DNA of 46,996 nucleotides from Streptomyces sp. NRRL S-31 (GCF_000718775.1 NZ_JOCB01000067.1:1-46996), one strand, 5' to 3'; positions 15,842 to 24,898 are shown, counted from the stretch's first letter. Notes: a model not told the origin generated them from the sequence alone. Numbers and translations are program-made.

Positions 15842-17152
15842 TCAGCGCGTCGCCTCCTCCTCCACCGTGCGGTCGCGGCCGGCCAGGAAGCCCACCGCCA
15901 TCTGCGGCACCATCAGGGCCGCCATCAGGGCGATCGGCAGCCCCCAGCCGCCGCTCTGCTGGTAGAGCACGCCGATCAGCAGCGGGCCGGGTATGGAGAT
16001 CAGATAGCCGGTGCTCTGGGCGAACGCGGACAGCTGGGCCACACCGGGGCCGCTGCGGGCGCGCATGCCGACCATGGTCAGGGCGAGCGGGAAGGCGCAG
16101 TTGGAGACGCCGAGCAGCAGGGCCCAGGCCCAGGCGCCGCCGGCCGGGGCGAGGTACAGGCCGGCGTATCCGGCGAGTCCGCACACGCCCAGCACCAGGA
16201 CGATGGGTCCCTGGTGGGGCAGTCGCGTGGCGACCCGCGGGATGACGAAGGCGAGCGGTACGCCCATCACCATGGTGACGGCGAGCAGCACGCCCGCGGT
16301 GCCGGCCGGGACACCGGCGTCCCGGAAGATCTGCGGCATCCAGCCCATGGTGATGTAGGCGGCGGTGGCCTGGAGGCCGAAGAAGACGGCGAGCGCCCAG
16401 GCGGTGCGGCTGCGGGCGATGCGCAGCGGGGCGGCCGGCTCCGCCGTCCCGGGCGCCGGCTCCTGCGGCCGGGCGGCGGTGGTGCCGCGGTCCCGGAGCA
16501 GGGGCAGCCAGGGCAGGACGGCGGCGGCGGCGATGGTCGCCCACACGGCGAGGCCGGCCTGCCAGTCGCCGCCCATGGCGTCGGTCAGGGGGACGGTCAC
16601 GGCGGCGGCGAGGGAGGTGCCGACGGCGAGGGCCATCGAGTACAGGCCGGTCATGGAGCCGACCCGGTCGGGGAACCAGCGCTTGACGATGACCGGCATC
16701 AGGACGTTGCTGACGGCGATGCCCATCAGGGCGAGCGCGCTGGCTGCCAGGAAGCCGGCCGTGCTGCCGACGTACGGCCGGATGATCAGTCCGGCGGTGA
16801 TGGCGGCCATGCCGGCGCACACCACGGCGGCCGGTCCGAAGCGGCGGGCCAGGCGGGGTGCGGTGACCCCGAAGACGGCGAAGCACAGCGGGGGCACGGA
16901 GGTGAGCACTCCGGCGACGCTGCCGCTCATGCCGAGCCCGTCGCGGACCTCCTCCAGGAGCGCGCCGAGGCTCGTGATCGCCGGGCGGAGGTTCAGCGCG
17001 GACAGCACGATGCCGACGACCACCAGTCGGGTCGCCCACGCGCGCGAGCGGCCCGCTCCGGGGGTCGTGTCGGAGGTACGCGCGGACGTACCGCGTTCGG
17101 TCGGTGTCATCGCCGTACGGGTGTCCGCCGTCCGGGTTTCCTCACTAGCCAT
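15842..17152 (-). CDS. CynX/NimT-type MFS transporter
   Basis: 436 residues with about 12 membrane helices. The first carries the family word VVGIVLSALNLRPAITSLGALLEEV, as in cyanate (CynX) and 2-nitroimidazole (NimT) transporters. The second half repeats the fold (ALAVFFGLQATAAYITMGWMPQIF). Three starts compete: 17164, 17161 and 17152. The last is preferred because TATGAT ends 7 bp upstream of it, making a leaderless message with that ATG. The promoter overlaps a palindrome shared with the divergent GntR gene, so that regulator probably represses it. The substrate is unknown. Confidence 0.88.
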   Translation of the reverse strand: MASEETRTADTRTAMTPTERGTSARTSDTTPGAGRSRAWATRLVVVGIVLSALNLRPAITSLGALLEEVRDGLGMSGSVAGVLTSVPPLCFAVFGVTAPRLARRFGPAAVVCAGMAAITAGLIIRPYVGSTAGFLAASALALMGIAVSNVLMPVIVKRWFPDRVGSMTGLYSMALAVGTSLAAAVTVPLTDAMGGDWQAGLAVWATIAAAAVLPWLPLLRDRGTTAARPQEPAPGTAEPAAPLRIARSRTAWALAVFFGLQATAAYITMGWMPQIFRDAGVPAGTAGVLLAVTMVMGVPLAFVIPRVATRLPHQGPIVLVLGVCGLAGYAGLYLAPAGGAWAWALLLGVSNCAFPLALTMVGMRARSGPGVAQLSAFAQSTGYLISIPGPLLIGVLYQQSGGWGLPIALMAALMVPQMAVGFLAGRDRTVEEEATR

Positions 17153-17159
17153 GAGGCCC

Positions 17160-17181
17160 ATCATAGAATCATAGGATGATT
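17160..17181. promoter_or_regulatory. Predicted operator of the GntR regulator
   Basis: AATCAT-AGG-ATGATT (17167-17181) is a perfect 15-bp palindrome, and ATCATAG is repeated 8 bp to the left (17160-17166). It lies between the divergent gntR-family and MFS genes and overlaps the MFS minus 10 box (TATGAT on the minus strand). FadR-type GntR proteins bind short palindromes of this size next to their own genes. Confidence 0.65.
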
Positions 17182-17234
17182 GCCTGTCCATCCCCGGGGC
17201 GGCCCGCCCCGGGTCTCCCGTGCGAAGGTGTGCC

Positions 17235-17927
17235 ATGCCTTTGAGCCACCCGCGCCGTTCGGCGCTGTCCGAGCAGGTCATCGCCGAACTGCGCAACCAG
17301 ATCGCCTCCGGCGAATGGCCGGTCGGCGCGCGGATTCCCACCGAACCGGAGCTGGTGGAGCAGCTCGGTGTCGCCCGCAACACCGTCCGCGAGGCCGTCC
17401 GGGCGCTCGCGCACAACGGTCTGCTGGACATCCGCCAGGGTTCGGGCACGTACGTCGTGGCCACGAGCGAGCTGGCCGGCGTGATGCAACGCCGCTTCGC
17501 CGACGCCGACCCGCGGCACATCGCCGAGCTGCGTTCCACGCTGGAGTCGGCCGCGGCGAAGCTGGCCGCCGAGCGGCGCACCGAGCGGGACCTCAAGCAG
17601 CTGGACACGCTGCTGGCCCGGCGCGAGGAAGCCTGGAAGGCGGGGGAGCCGGAGGCCTTCGTGACGGCCGACGCCACCCTCCACCTGGCCGTGGTCGCCG
17701 CGTCCCACAACGACGTGATGACGGCGATGTACGCCGATCTGGGCGAGGTGCTGCGGGACTGGCTGCGGGCGGATGTCGGGGCCGGACTGACCCCCGAGAC
17801 GTACATGGACCACAGGCGCCTGGTGGACGCGATCCGCGCGGGGGACGCGGAGGCGGCGGCCCTGGAGGCCGGGAGCTATCCGTTCCTGTGCAATCCGGGC
17901 CGGTTCACCGCGCTTTCTGGTGGCTGA
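17235..17927 (+). CDS. GntR-family regulator, FadR (FCD) subfamily
   Basis: 230 residues: an N-terminal winged helix (LSEQVIAELRNQIASGEWPVGARIPTEPELVEQLGVARNTVREAVRALAHNGLLDIRQGSGTYV), then an all-helical FCD effector domain. That domain has the expected metal-ligand pattern in ADATLHLAVVAASHNDVM and in the DHRRLVDAIRAGDAEAA segment. It is divergent from the MFS exporter and very likely represses it. GAAGGTG precedes ATG 17235. Its last 23 bases overlap the convergent secreted-protein gene. Confidence 0.93.
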   Translation: MPLSHPRRSALSEQVIAELRNQIASGEWPVGARIPTEPELVEQLGVARNTVREAVRALAHNGLLDIRQGSGTYVVATSELAGVMQRRFADADPRHIAELRSTLESAAAKLAAERRTERDLKQLDTLLARREEAWKAGEPEAFVTADATLHLAVVAASHNDVMTAMYADLGEVLRDWLRADVGAGLTPETYMDHRRLVDAIRAGDAEAAALEAGSYPFLCNPGRFTALSGG

Positions 17928-18255
17928 TCCAGACCGAACGTATCTCCTTCCAGCACCGGCCGGTGAGCCGTACGGTCATGGCGGGCCCGGCGTCCACCGG
18001 GGCCGAGTCGGTGTCGATGTCCCACCAGCGGGCGCACTCGATGTGCAGCCGCACCCGATCGATGTCGACATAGGGGTTGTGGCAGTAGGCCACGGCCTGG
18101 GAGCCGTGGACGGCCGTGCGGCACGAGGCGCCGAACCGGCTCGGCGCGGACGGCTTGCCGCCGTGCACGCGCGCGTGGGGCAGCGCGTCGTACGGCAGCG
18201 ACAGGACGAGGGCCAGGGCCACGGTCACCGGGGCCAGGCTGCGGGACAGGCGCAC
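17905..18255 (-). CDS. Small secreted protein of unknown function
   Basis: 116 residues from GTG 18255, which has GAGGAGG 7 bp upstream. The N-terminus VRLSRSLAPVTVALALVLSLP is a signal peptide. The mature part contains four Cys (ASCRTAV, AYCHNPY, HIECARWW, TGRCWKE), suggesting two disulfides in an exported domain. No family is recognised. The frame upstream of 18255 lacks protein-like composition. It overlaps the 3' end of the convergent GntR gene by 23 bp. Confidence 0.75.
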   Translation of the reverse strand: MRLSRSLAPVTVALALVLSLPYDALPHARVHGGKPSAPSRFGASCRTAVHGSQAVAYCHNPYVDIDRVRLHIECARWWDIDTDSAPVDAGPAMTVRLTGRCWKEIRSVWISHQKAR

Positions 18256-18373
18256 AAGGGGACCTCCTCGGCCGGGCTGCGGGACGTGCGAGGGAGGGCG
18301 TAATCCAGGGTGCGCCGCGGTCATGAGGGCGGCCCGGCCGGTGGGCCGAACGGGTGACGTCCGCCGAACGGAC

Positions 18374-18412
18374 GACGCCCCGCTCCCCGCGCGTGGCAGG
18401 GAACGGGGCGTC
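18374..18412 (-). terminator. Terminator after fabI
   Basis: A 14-bp stem with one mismatch (GACGCCCCG with CGGGGCGTC, then TCCC with GGGA) and an 11-nt loop, 20 bp past the fabI stop. Confidence 0.8.
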
Positions 18413-18431
18413 GGTGCGGTCCCGCGGAGGA

Positions 18432-19199
18432 TCAGGCGCCGATGGCGTGCAGACCGCCGTCGACGTGGATGATCTCGCCCGTGGTCTTCGGGAACCAGTC
18501 GCTCAGCAGGGCGACGACGCCGCGGCCGGCCGGCTCCGGGTCCTTCAGGTCCCACTCCAGCGGCGAACGGCTGTCCCACACGGAGGCCAGCTCGCCGAAG
18601 CCCGGGATGGACTTGGCGGCCATGGAGCCGATCGGGCCCGCGGAGATGAGGTTGCAGCGGATGTTCTGCTTGCCCAGGTCACGCGCCATGTAGCGGTTGG
18701 TGGCCTCCAGGGCGGCCTTGGCCGGGCCCATCCAGTCGTACTGCGGCCAGGCGTACTGGGCGTCGAACGTGAGGCCGACGACCGAGCCGCCGTTCTGCAT
18801 CAGCGGCAGGCAGGCCATGGTCAGCGACTTCAGGGAGAACGCCGAGACGTGCATGGCCGTGGCCACCGACTCGAACGGCGTGTTCAGGAAGTTGCCGCCG
18901 AGCGCGTCCTGCGGGGCGAAACCGATGGAGTGGACGATGCCGTCCAGGCCGCCCAGCTCCTCGCCGACGACGTCGGCCAGCCGGCCGAGGTGCTCGTCGT
19001 TGGTGACGTCCAGCTCGATGACCTTGGTCGGCTTCGGCAGCTTCTTGGCGATGCGCTCGGTCAGCGTCGGCCGCGGGAACGCGGTCAGGATGATCTCGGC
19101 GCCCTGCTCCTGGGCGAGCTTGGCGACGTGGAAGGCGATGGAGGACTCCATCAGCACACCCGTGACCAGGATGCGCTTGCCCTCGAGAATTCCGCTCAT
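18432..19199 (-). CDS. fabI: Enoyl-ACP reductase (NADH), InhA/FabI type
   Basis: 255 residues. The cofactor loop TGVLMESSIAFHVA, the F145-Y154-K161 active site (LTFDAQYAWPQYDWMGPAK) and the DVTND segment are those of the mycobacterial InhA branch. It reduces enoyl-ACP in the last step of the type II fatty acid elongation cycle. It sits 5 bp downstream of fabG, the arrangement of the mycobacterial mabA-inhA pair, and the two are surely one operon. This is the target class of isoniazid and triclosan. Confidence 0.96.
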   Translation of the reverse strand: MSGILEGKRILVTGVLMESSIAFHVAKLAQEQGAEIILTAFPRPTLTERIAKKLPKPTKVIELDVTNDEHLGRLADVVGEELGGLDGIVHSIGFAPQDALGGNFLNTPFESVATAMHVSAFSLKSLTMACLPLMQNGGSVVGLTFDAQYAWPQYDWMGPAKAALEATNRYMARDLGKQNIRCNLISAGPIGSMAAKSIPGFGELASVWDSRSPLEWDLKDPEPAGRGVVALLSDWFPKTTGEIIHVDGGLHAIGA

Positions 19200-19204
19200 G
19201 GTGA

Positions 19205-19909
19205 TCAGTGACCCATTCCCAGTCCGCCGTCAACCGGGATGACGGCTCCAGTGATGTACGAGGCGTCGTCCGACGCGAGGAACCGCACCGTCGCGGCGAT
19301 CTCCTCCGGCCGCGCGTACCGGCCGAGCGGCACCTGCGACACGATGTTCTGGCGCTGCTCGTCGCTGAGCACCTTGGTCATGTCGGTGTCGACGAAGCCG
19401 GGCGCGACGACGTTGAAGGTGATGTTGCGCGAGCCCAGCTCCCGGGCGAGGGAACGCGCGAAGCCGACCAGCGCGGCCTTGGAGGCGGCGTAGTTCGCCT
19501 GTCCCGCCGAGCCGAGCAGGCCGACCACGGACGAGATGAGGACGACGCGGCCCTTCTTGGCGCGCAGCATGCCGCGGTTGGCACGCTTGACGACCCGGAA
19601 GGTGCCGGTGAGGTTGGTGTCGATGACCGAGGTGAAGTCCTCCTCGGACATGCGCATCAGCAGCTGGTCCTTGGTGACGCCGGCGTTGGCGATCAGGACC
19701 TCGACCGGGCCGTGCTTGTCCTCGATCTCCTTGTAGGCCTGCTCCACCTGCTCCGGGTCGGTGATGTCGCACTTGACGGCCAGGAAGCCGGCCGGCGGCT
19801 CACCCGAGCGGTACGTGATCGCGACCTTGTCGCCGGCGTCGGCGAAAGCGCGGGCGATGGCGAGGCCGATGCCCCGGTTGCCTCCGGTGACGAGAACCGA
19901 GCGGCTCAA
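19205..19909 (-). CDS. fabG: 3-oxoacyl-ACP reductase
   Basis: 234 residues, a classic SDR: TGGNRGIG nucleotide loop, NAG motif, and catalytic S127, Y140, K144 (NYAASK). It reduces 3-oxoacyl-ACP with NADPH. The start is TTG 19909 with AAAGGGTG just upstream; the translated beginning SRSVLVTGGNRGIG is where the protein family starts, and the in-frame ATG at 19939 adds residues not seen in the family. The stop codon of a small upstream ORF overlaps this TTG (TTGA), which could couple their translation. Confidence 0.95.
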   Translation of the reverse strand: MSRSVLVTGGNRGIGLAIARAFADAGDKVAITYRSGEPPAGFLAVKCDITDPEQVEQAYKEIEDKHGPVEVLIANAGVTKDQLLMRMSEEDFTSVIDTNLTGTFRVVKRANRGMLRAKKGRVVLISSVVGLLGSAGQANYAASKAALVGFARSLARELGSRNITFNVVAPGFVDTDMTKVLSDEQRQNIVSQVPLGRYARPEEIAATVRFLASDDASYITGAVIPVDGGLGMGH

Positions 19910-20241
19910 CGGATCACCCTTTCGATAGCGGTCTGACACATCCGCCCGGACTCCTGGACGACAGGCGGCTTCATCGAAAACCTATCGGTACCGCCACCTG
20001 CGAGGAGAAGCGGGCACCCACAGTGGCGCGGGGGTGTCGCTGTCGGGTTTCTACAGTCGGCCGCCGTGTCGTTCCCCGCGAGGCCGGCCGCGGTCGCCGC
20101 CGTGAGCTTGACGCGTCCACACAAGCGCGGGTTTCCGCAGCACTTCCTGTACATGCGCTCCGACCCGCACCGACAGCTGAGCCGGTCCCCTCCGGTCCGC
20201 ACGGTATTCCCGGGGAGAGCGCTCGGTGAGCCGTGATTCAC
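19906..20241 (-). CDS. Possible small SEC-C-motif protein upstream of fabG
   Basis: 111 residues from GTG 20241. Residues near 22-36 read LSCRCGSERMYRKCCG, a close match to the SEC-C zinc motif (CxCGSxxxYxxCCG) found at the end of SecA and in YchJ-like proteins. The rest is not recognisable, and the tail passes through what should be the fabG promoter region. It ends with TGA overlapping the fabG TTG by the TTGA arrangement. The ribosome site is weak. It could be a real small zinc protein, a remnant of a larger gene, or chance. Confidence 0.35.
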   Translation of the reverse strand: MNHGSPSALPGNTVRTGGDRLSCRCGSERMYRKCCGNPRLCGRVKLTAATAAGLAGNDTAADCRNPTATPPRHCGCPLLLAGGGTDRFSMKPPVVQESGRMCQTAIERVIR

Positions 20242-20267
20242 TGCTCGCGACGGTCATCACAGGCGAG
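20242..20267. repeat. Inverted repeat upstream of tldD
   Basis: GCTCGC and GCGAGC (6 bp each, 14-nt spacer) lie 21 bp before the tldD start, between the divergent small ORF and tldD. They may form an operator or a short leader hairpin. Confidence 0.3.
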
Positions 20268-20287
20268 CAGTCGGAAGGGACCCCACC

Positions 20288-21811
20288 GTGCCCCATGAAA
20301 TCGACCAGGCGTTTCTGGCACTCCCCCTACGGGCCCTCGCCGACGCCGCGCTCGCACGGGCGCGGGCGCTGGGGGCCGAGCACGCGGACTTCCGCTTCGA
20401 GCGGGTGCGCAGCGCCTCCGTGCGGCTGCGGGACGCCAAGCCCGCCGGATCGTCGGACACCACCGACCTCGGGTACGCGGTCCGGGTCGTGCACGGCGGT
20501 ACGTGGGGCTTCGCCTCCGGGGTCGACCTGACCATGGACGCCGCCGCCCGGGTCGCCTCCCAGGCGGTGGCGATGGCCAAGCTGTCCGCCCAGGTGATCA
20601 GGGCCGCCGGGTCCGCCGAACGCGTGGAGCTGGCCGACGAGCCGGTGCACACCGACCGGACGTGGGTCTCGTCGTACGAGACCGATCCGTTCTCGGTGCC
20701 CGGTGAGGAGAAGGCCGCGCTGCTCGCGGAGTGGAGCGCGCGGCTGCTGGCGGCGAACGGCGTCAACCACGTGGACGCCTCGCTGCTCACCGTCCACGAG
20801 AACAAGTTCTACGCGGACACCGCCGGGACCGTGACCACCCAGCAGCGGGTACGGCTGCACCCGGAGCTGACGGCCGTCTCGGTCGACGAGTCGAGCGGTG
20901 AGTTCGACTCCATGCGCACCCTCGCGCCGCCGGTGGGCCGCGGCTGGGAGTACCTGACCGGGACCGGCTGGGACTGGGACGCCGAGCTGCAACGGATCCC
21001 GGAACTGCTCGCCGAGAAGATGCGGGCACCGAGCGTGGAGCCGGGCCTGTACGACCTGGTGGTCGACCCGTCCAACCTGTGGCTGACCATCCACGAGTCC
21101 ATCGGCCACGCCACCGAGCTGGACCGCGCCCTCGGCTACGAGGCCGCCTACGCCGGCACCTCCTTCGCCACCTTCGACCAGCTGGGCAAGCTGCGCTACG
21201 GCTCCGAGCTGATGAACGTCACCGGTGACCGCACCGCCGAGCACGGCCTCGCGACCATCGGCTACGACGACGAAGGCGTCCAGGCGCAGTCCTGGGACCT
21301 GGTGAAGGACGGCACGCTGGTCGGCTACCAGCTGGACCGGCGCATCGCCCGGCTGACCGGCTTCGACCGGTCCAACGGGTGCGCGTACGCCGACTCCCCC
21401 GGCCATGTGCCGGTGCAGCGCATGGCCAACGTGTCCCTGCGGCCGGACCCCGCCGGGCTGTCGACGGAGGACCTGATCGGGGGCGTCGACCGGGGCATCT
21501 ACGTGGTCGGCGACCGGTCCTGGTCGATCGACATGCAGCGGTACAACTTCCAGTTCACCGGCCAGCGCTTCTTCAGGATCGAGAACGGGCGGATCACCGG
21601 ACAGCTCAAGGACGTCGCCTACCAGGCCACGACCACCGACTTCTGGGGTTCGATGGCCGCCGTCGGCGGTCCGCAGACCTATGTCCTCGGCGGCGCCTTC
21701 AACTGCGGCAAGGCCCAGCCGGGCCAGGTCGCCGCCGTGTCCCACGGGTGCCCGTCCGCCCTCTTCAAGGGCGTCAACATCCTCAACACCACGCAGGAGG
21801 CCGGTCGATGA
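20288..21811 (+). CDS. tldD: TldD metallopeptidase subunit
   Basis: 507 residues. The zinc-binding HExxxH motif is present (TIHESIGHATELDRAL), as are the C-terminal family blocks (GQLKDVAYQATTTDFWGSM, NCGKAQPGQ). TldD carries the active site of the TldD/TldE heterodimer, which degrades unfolded peptides and trims leaders of some modified peptides. GTG 20288 has GGAAGGGA upstream. The stop overlaps the start of tldE by ATGA, so the subunits are made together. Confidence 0.95.
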   Translation: MPHEIDQAFLALPLRALADAALARARALGAEHADFRFERVRSASVRLRDAKPAGSSDTTDLGYAVRVVHGGTWGFASGVDLTMDAAARVASQAVAMAKLSAQVIRAAGSAERVELADEPVHTDRTWVSSYETDPFSVPGEEKAALLAEWSARLLAANGVNHVDASLLTVHENKFYADTAGTVTTQQRVRLHPELTAVSVDESSGEFDSMRTLAPPVGRGWEYLTGTGWDWDAELQRIPELLAEKMRAPSVEPGLYDLVVDPSNLWLTIHESIGHATELDRALGYEAAYAGTSFATFDQLGKLRYGSELMNVTGDRTAEHGLATIGYDDEGVQAQSWDLVKDGTLVGYQLDRRIARLTGFDRSNGCAYADSPGHVPVQRMANVSLRPDPAGLSTEDLIGGVDRGIYVVGDRSWSIDMQRYNFQFTGQRFFRIENGRITGQLKDVAYQATTTDFWGSMAAVGGPQTYVLGGAFNCGKAQPGQVAAVSHGCPSALFKGVNILNTTQEAGR

Positions 21812-23202
21812 GCGCCCGCACCCACAAGCCGCACGAGATCGTCGAGCAGGCCCTTGCGCTGTCCCGCGCCGACGGCTGTGTCGTCATCGCGGACGAGCAC
21901 TCCACCGCCAACCTGCGCTGGGCGGGCAACGCGCTCACCACCAACGGGGTGACGCGCGGCCGTACGCTCACCGTGATCGCGACCGTGGACGGCGCGGAGG
22001 GCACCGCCTCCGGTGTCGTCTCCCGGTCCGCGGTCACCGCGGAGGAGCTGGAGCCGCTGGTGCGCGCCGCCGAGTCCGCCGCGCGCGGCGCCGGACCGGC
22101 GGAGGACGCGCAGCCGCTGGTCAGCGGGGTGCCGGAGGCACCGGACTTCACGGACGCGCCCGCCGAGACCTCCTCCGCCGTGTTCGCCGACTTCGCCCCG
22201 GCGCTCGGCGAGGCCTTCGCCCGCGCGCGTGCGGGCGGCCGGGAGCTGTACGGTTTCGCCAACCACGAGCTGGTCTCGACGTACATGGGCACCTCGACCG
22301 GGCTGCGCCTGAGGCACGACCAGCCCACCGGGACGATGGAGCTGAACGCCAAGTCACCGGACCGTACGCGTTCGGCGTGGGCCGGCCGGTCCACCCGGGA
22401 CTTCAAGGACGTCGACCCGGGCGCGCTCGACGCCGAGCTGGCCGTACGGCTCGGCTGGGCGGAGCGGCGCGTGGAGCTGCCCGCCGGGCGGTACGAGACG
22501 CTGCTGCCGCCGACCGCGGTCGCGGACCTGCTGATCTACCAGCTGTGGTCCGCCTCCGGGCGGGACGCGGCCGAGGGGCGCACGGTGTTCTCCAAGCCGG
22601 GCGGCGGCACCCGCCTCGGCGAGAGGCTGTCCGAGCTGCCGCTGACGCTGCGCAGCGACCCGGACGAGCCGGGACTGGAGTGCCCGCCCTTCGTGATCGC
22701 GCACTCCTCCGGCAGTGACGAGTCCGTGTTCGACAACGGGCTGCCGACGCACGCCACCGAGTGGATCGGGCAGGGCGTGCTCAGGCACCTGACGACGACC
22801 CGGCACGGCGCGGGCCTGACCGGGCTCCCGGTCGCCCCCGCGCTCGGCAACCTCGTCCTGGACGGCGGGCGGGACCGCTCCCTGGAGGAGATGGTCGCGG
22901 ACACCGGACGGGGGCTGCTGCTGACCTGTCTGTGGTACATCCGGGAGGTGGACCCGGCGACCCTGCTGCTGACGGGCCTCACCCGGGACGGCGTCTACCT
23001 TGTGGAGAACGGGGAGGTGACCGGGCAGGTGAACAATTTCCGGTTCAACGAGTCGCCGGTGGACCTGCTGGGCCGGGCCACGGAGGCCGGTCGGACGGAG
23101 AAGACGCTGCCGCGCGAGTGGAGCGACTGGTTCACCCGGGCCGCGATGCCCACGCTGCGGATCCCCGATTTCAATATGAGCTCTGTCAGCCAGGGCGTAT
23201 AA
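21808..23202 (+). CDS. tldE: TldE/PmbA subunit
   Basis: 464 residues, the inactive partner of TldD: it shares the fold (GRTLTVIATVDGAEGTASG at about residue 50) but lacks the HExxxH motif. The C-terminal half shows LLLTCLWYIREVDPATLLLTGLTRDGVYLVENGEVTGQVNNFRFNESP. ATG 21808 overlaps the tldD stop. No peptide-modification genes or obvious precursor peptide lie nearby, so a housekeeping peptidase role is likelier than a dedicated maturation role. Confidence 0.94.
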   Translation: MSARTHKPHEIVEQALALSRADGCVVIADEHSTANLRWAGNALTTNGVTRGRTLTVIATVDGAEGTASGVVSRSAVTAEELEPLVRAAESAARGAGPAEDAQPLVSGVPEAPDFTDAPAETSSAVFADFAPALGEAFARARAGGRELYGFANHELVSTYMGTSTGLRLRHDQPTGTMELNAKSPDRTRSAWAGRSTRDFKDVDPGALDAELAVRLGWAERRVELPAGRYETLLPPTAVADLLIYQLWSASGRDAAEGRTVFSKPGGGTRLGERLSELPLTLRSDPDEPGLECPPFVIAHSSGSDESVFDNGLPTHATEWIGQGVLRHLTTTRHGAGLTGLPVAPALGNLVLDGGRDRSLEEMVADTGRGLLLTCLWYIREVDPATLLLTGLTRDGVYLVENGEVTGQVNNFRFNESPVDLLGRATEAGRTEKTLPREWSDWFTRAAMPTLRIPDFNMSSVSQGV

Positions 23203-23268
23203 CCTCGTAGGCGTTCGTGGTCGGGTGTCACCCGGCCGCCCGAAGATCACCAAGGAGACACGAGAACC

Positions 23269-24537
23269 GTGACGGACATCGTCGACGAGCTGAAGTGGCG
23301 GGGGCTCATCGCCCTCTCCACGGACGAGGACGCACTGCGCAAGGCGTTCGCTGACGGCCCCGTCACGTTCTATTGCGGCTTCGACCCGACCGCGCCCAGC
23401 CTGCACCTCGGCAACCTGGTGCAGATCCTGACGATGCGCCGCATCCAGGAGGCGGGCAACCGTCCGCTGGCGCTGGTCGGCGGTGCCACGGGTCTCATCG
23501 GTGACCCGAAGCCCACGGCCGAGCGCACGCTGAACGCGCCGGAGGTGGTGGCCGCCTGGGTGGAGCGGCTGCGCGCGCAGATCGAGCCGCTGCTCCACTT
23601 CGACGGGCCGAACGCCGCCGTGATGGTCAACAACCTGGACTGGACCCAGGGCCTGTCGGCCATCGAGTTCCTGCGGGACATCGGCAAGTACTTCCGGGTC
23701 AACAAGATGATCGCCAAGGAGGCCGTCGCCCGGCGGCTCAACTCCGACGCGGGCATCAGCTACACCGAGTTCAGCTACCAGATCCTCCAGGGCATGGACT
23801 TCCTGGAGCTGTACCGGCGGCACGGCTGCACGCTCCAGACCGGCGGCAGCGACCAGTGGGGCAACCTCACCTCGGGCACGGACCTGATCCACCGGGTCGA
23901 GCCGGAGGCCGTGGTGCACGCGCTGGGCACCCCGCTGATCACCAAGGCGGACGGCACCAAGTTCGGCAAGACCGAGTCCGGCACCGTGTGGCTCGACCCC
24001 GAGATGACCACGCCGTACGCGTTTTACCAGTTCTGGGTCAACGCCGACGACCGGGACGTCTCCAAGTTCCTGCGCATCTTCAGCTTCCGCTCCCGCGAGG
24101 AGATCGAGGAGCTGGAGCGGCAGACGCAGGAGCGTCCGCAGGCCCGGGCGGCGCAGCGGGCGCTCGCCGAGGAGCTGACGACGCTGGTGCACGGCGCCGG
24201 GCAGACGGCCGCGGTGATCGCCGCGTCCAAGGCGCTGTTCGGCCAGGGCGAGCTGGCGGAGCTGGACGACAAGACGCTGGCCGCGGCGCTGTCCGAGGTG
24301 CCGCACGTCCGGGTCGCCGAGCTGGCCCCGGTGGTCGACCTGTTCGCCGAGGTCGGTCTGGTGGCCAGCAAGTCCGCGGCCCGGCGGACGGTGAAGGAGG
24401 GCGGGGCCTACGTGAACAACGTGAAGGTCACCGCCGAGGACGCCGTCCCGGAGGCCGGGGAGCTGCTGCACGGACGGTGGCTGGTGCTGCGGCGGGGCAA
24501 GAGGAACCTCGCCGCCGTGGAGGTCACGGGCGCCTGA
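23269..24537 (+). CDS. tyrS: Tyrosyl-tRNA synthetase
   Basis: 422 residues, class I synthetase. It has the HLGN version of the HIGH motif (H46, PSLHLGNL), tyrosine-pocket residues in [15 protein letters not shown], the KFGKT version of KMSKS (K231-T235), and a C-terminal S4 RNA-binding domain (about 355-422: [18 protein letters not shown]). It charges tRNA-Tyr. GTG 23269 with AAGGAGA upstream. The 66-bp gap after tldE is too short for a T-box leader, and a hairpin terminator follows the gene. Confidence 0.97.
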   Translation: MTDIVDELKWRGLIALSTDEDALRKAFADGPVTFYCGFDPTAPSLHLGNLVQILTMRRIQEAGNRPLALVGGATGLIGDPKPTAERTLNAPEVVAAWVERLRAQIEPLLHFDGPNAAVMVNNLDWTQGLSAIEFLRDIGKYFRVNKMIAKEAVARRLNSDAGISYTEFSYQILQGMDFLELYRRHGCTLQTGGSDQWGNLTSGTDLIHRVEPEAVVHALGTPLITKADGTKFGKTESGTVWLDPEMTTPYAFYQFWVNADDRDVSKFLRIFSFRSREEIEELERQTQERPQARAAQRALAEELTTLVHGAGQTAAVIAASKALFGQGELAELDDKTLAAALSEVPHVRVAELAPVVDLFAEVGLVASKSAARRTVKEGGAYVNNVKVTAEDAVPEAGELLHGRWLVLRRGKRNLAAVEVTGA

Positions 24538-24556
24538 GGCGTCCTGGGTCCTGGGG

Positions 24557-24601
24557 CGCGGGTGGTCGGGCGGCGCGTCCGCCGGACCGCCCGCACCCGC
24601 G
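24557..24601. terminator. Terminator after tyrS
   Basis: Two stacked stems, CGCGGGTG with CACCCGCG and CGGGCGG with CCGCCCG, separated by a 2-nt bulge, between convergent genes. Confidence 0.75.
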
Positions 24602-24616
24602 TGACCCGGCCGGCGC

Positions 24617-24898
24617 TCAGGCCCGCTGGTGCTTCTTCTTGCCCAGGGTCGCCATGTAGAGGGCGTCGACGGCCGCGACGATGATGATGGCCGCCACCAG
24701 CTGGAAGATGTGCCGGCTCCAGTCGATGCCGCGGGTCTCCGCCACGCCGAGGGCACGGGCGACCGCGTTGCCCACGATGGCGCCCAGGATGCCGCAGATG
24801 GTGGTCAGCCACAGGGGGCTGTGCTGCTTGCCCGGGATGACCGCCTTGGCGATGATCCCCAGCACGAATCCCACGATGATCGCCCACAACCAGCCCAT
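24617..24898 (-). CDS. GlsB/YeaQ/YmgE-family stress-response membrane protein
   Basis: 93 residues, three membrane helices. The N-terminal MGWLWAIIVGFVLGIIAKAVIPGK and ICGILGAIVGNAVARALG are the hallmark of the transglycosylase-associated (GlsB/YeaQ/YmgE) family. The actual biochemical role is unsettled despite the old family name; members are often stress-induced. ATG 24898 with GGAGGCAGCC immediately upstream. It converges on tyrS. Confidence 0.9.
   Translation of the reverse strand: MGWLWAIIVGFVLGIIAKAVIPGKQHSPLWLTTICGILGAIVGNAVARALGVAETRGIDWSRHIFQLVAAIIIVAAVDALYMATLGKKKHQRA

Noticed and set aside
20288..23202. Modified-peptide cluster around tldD-tldE
   Set aside because: No precursor peptide, cyclodehydratase or radical-SAM modification gene is adjacent; moaA is a cofactor gene.
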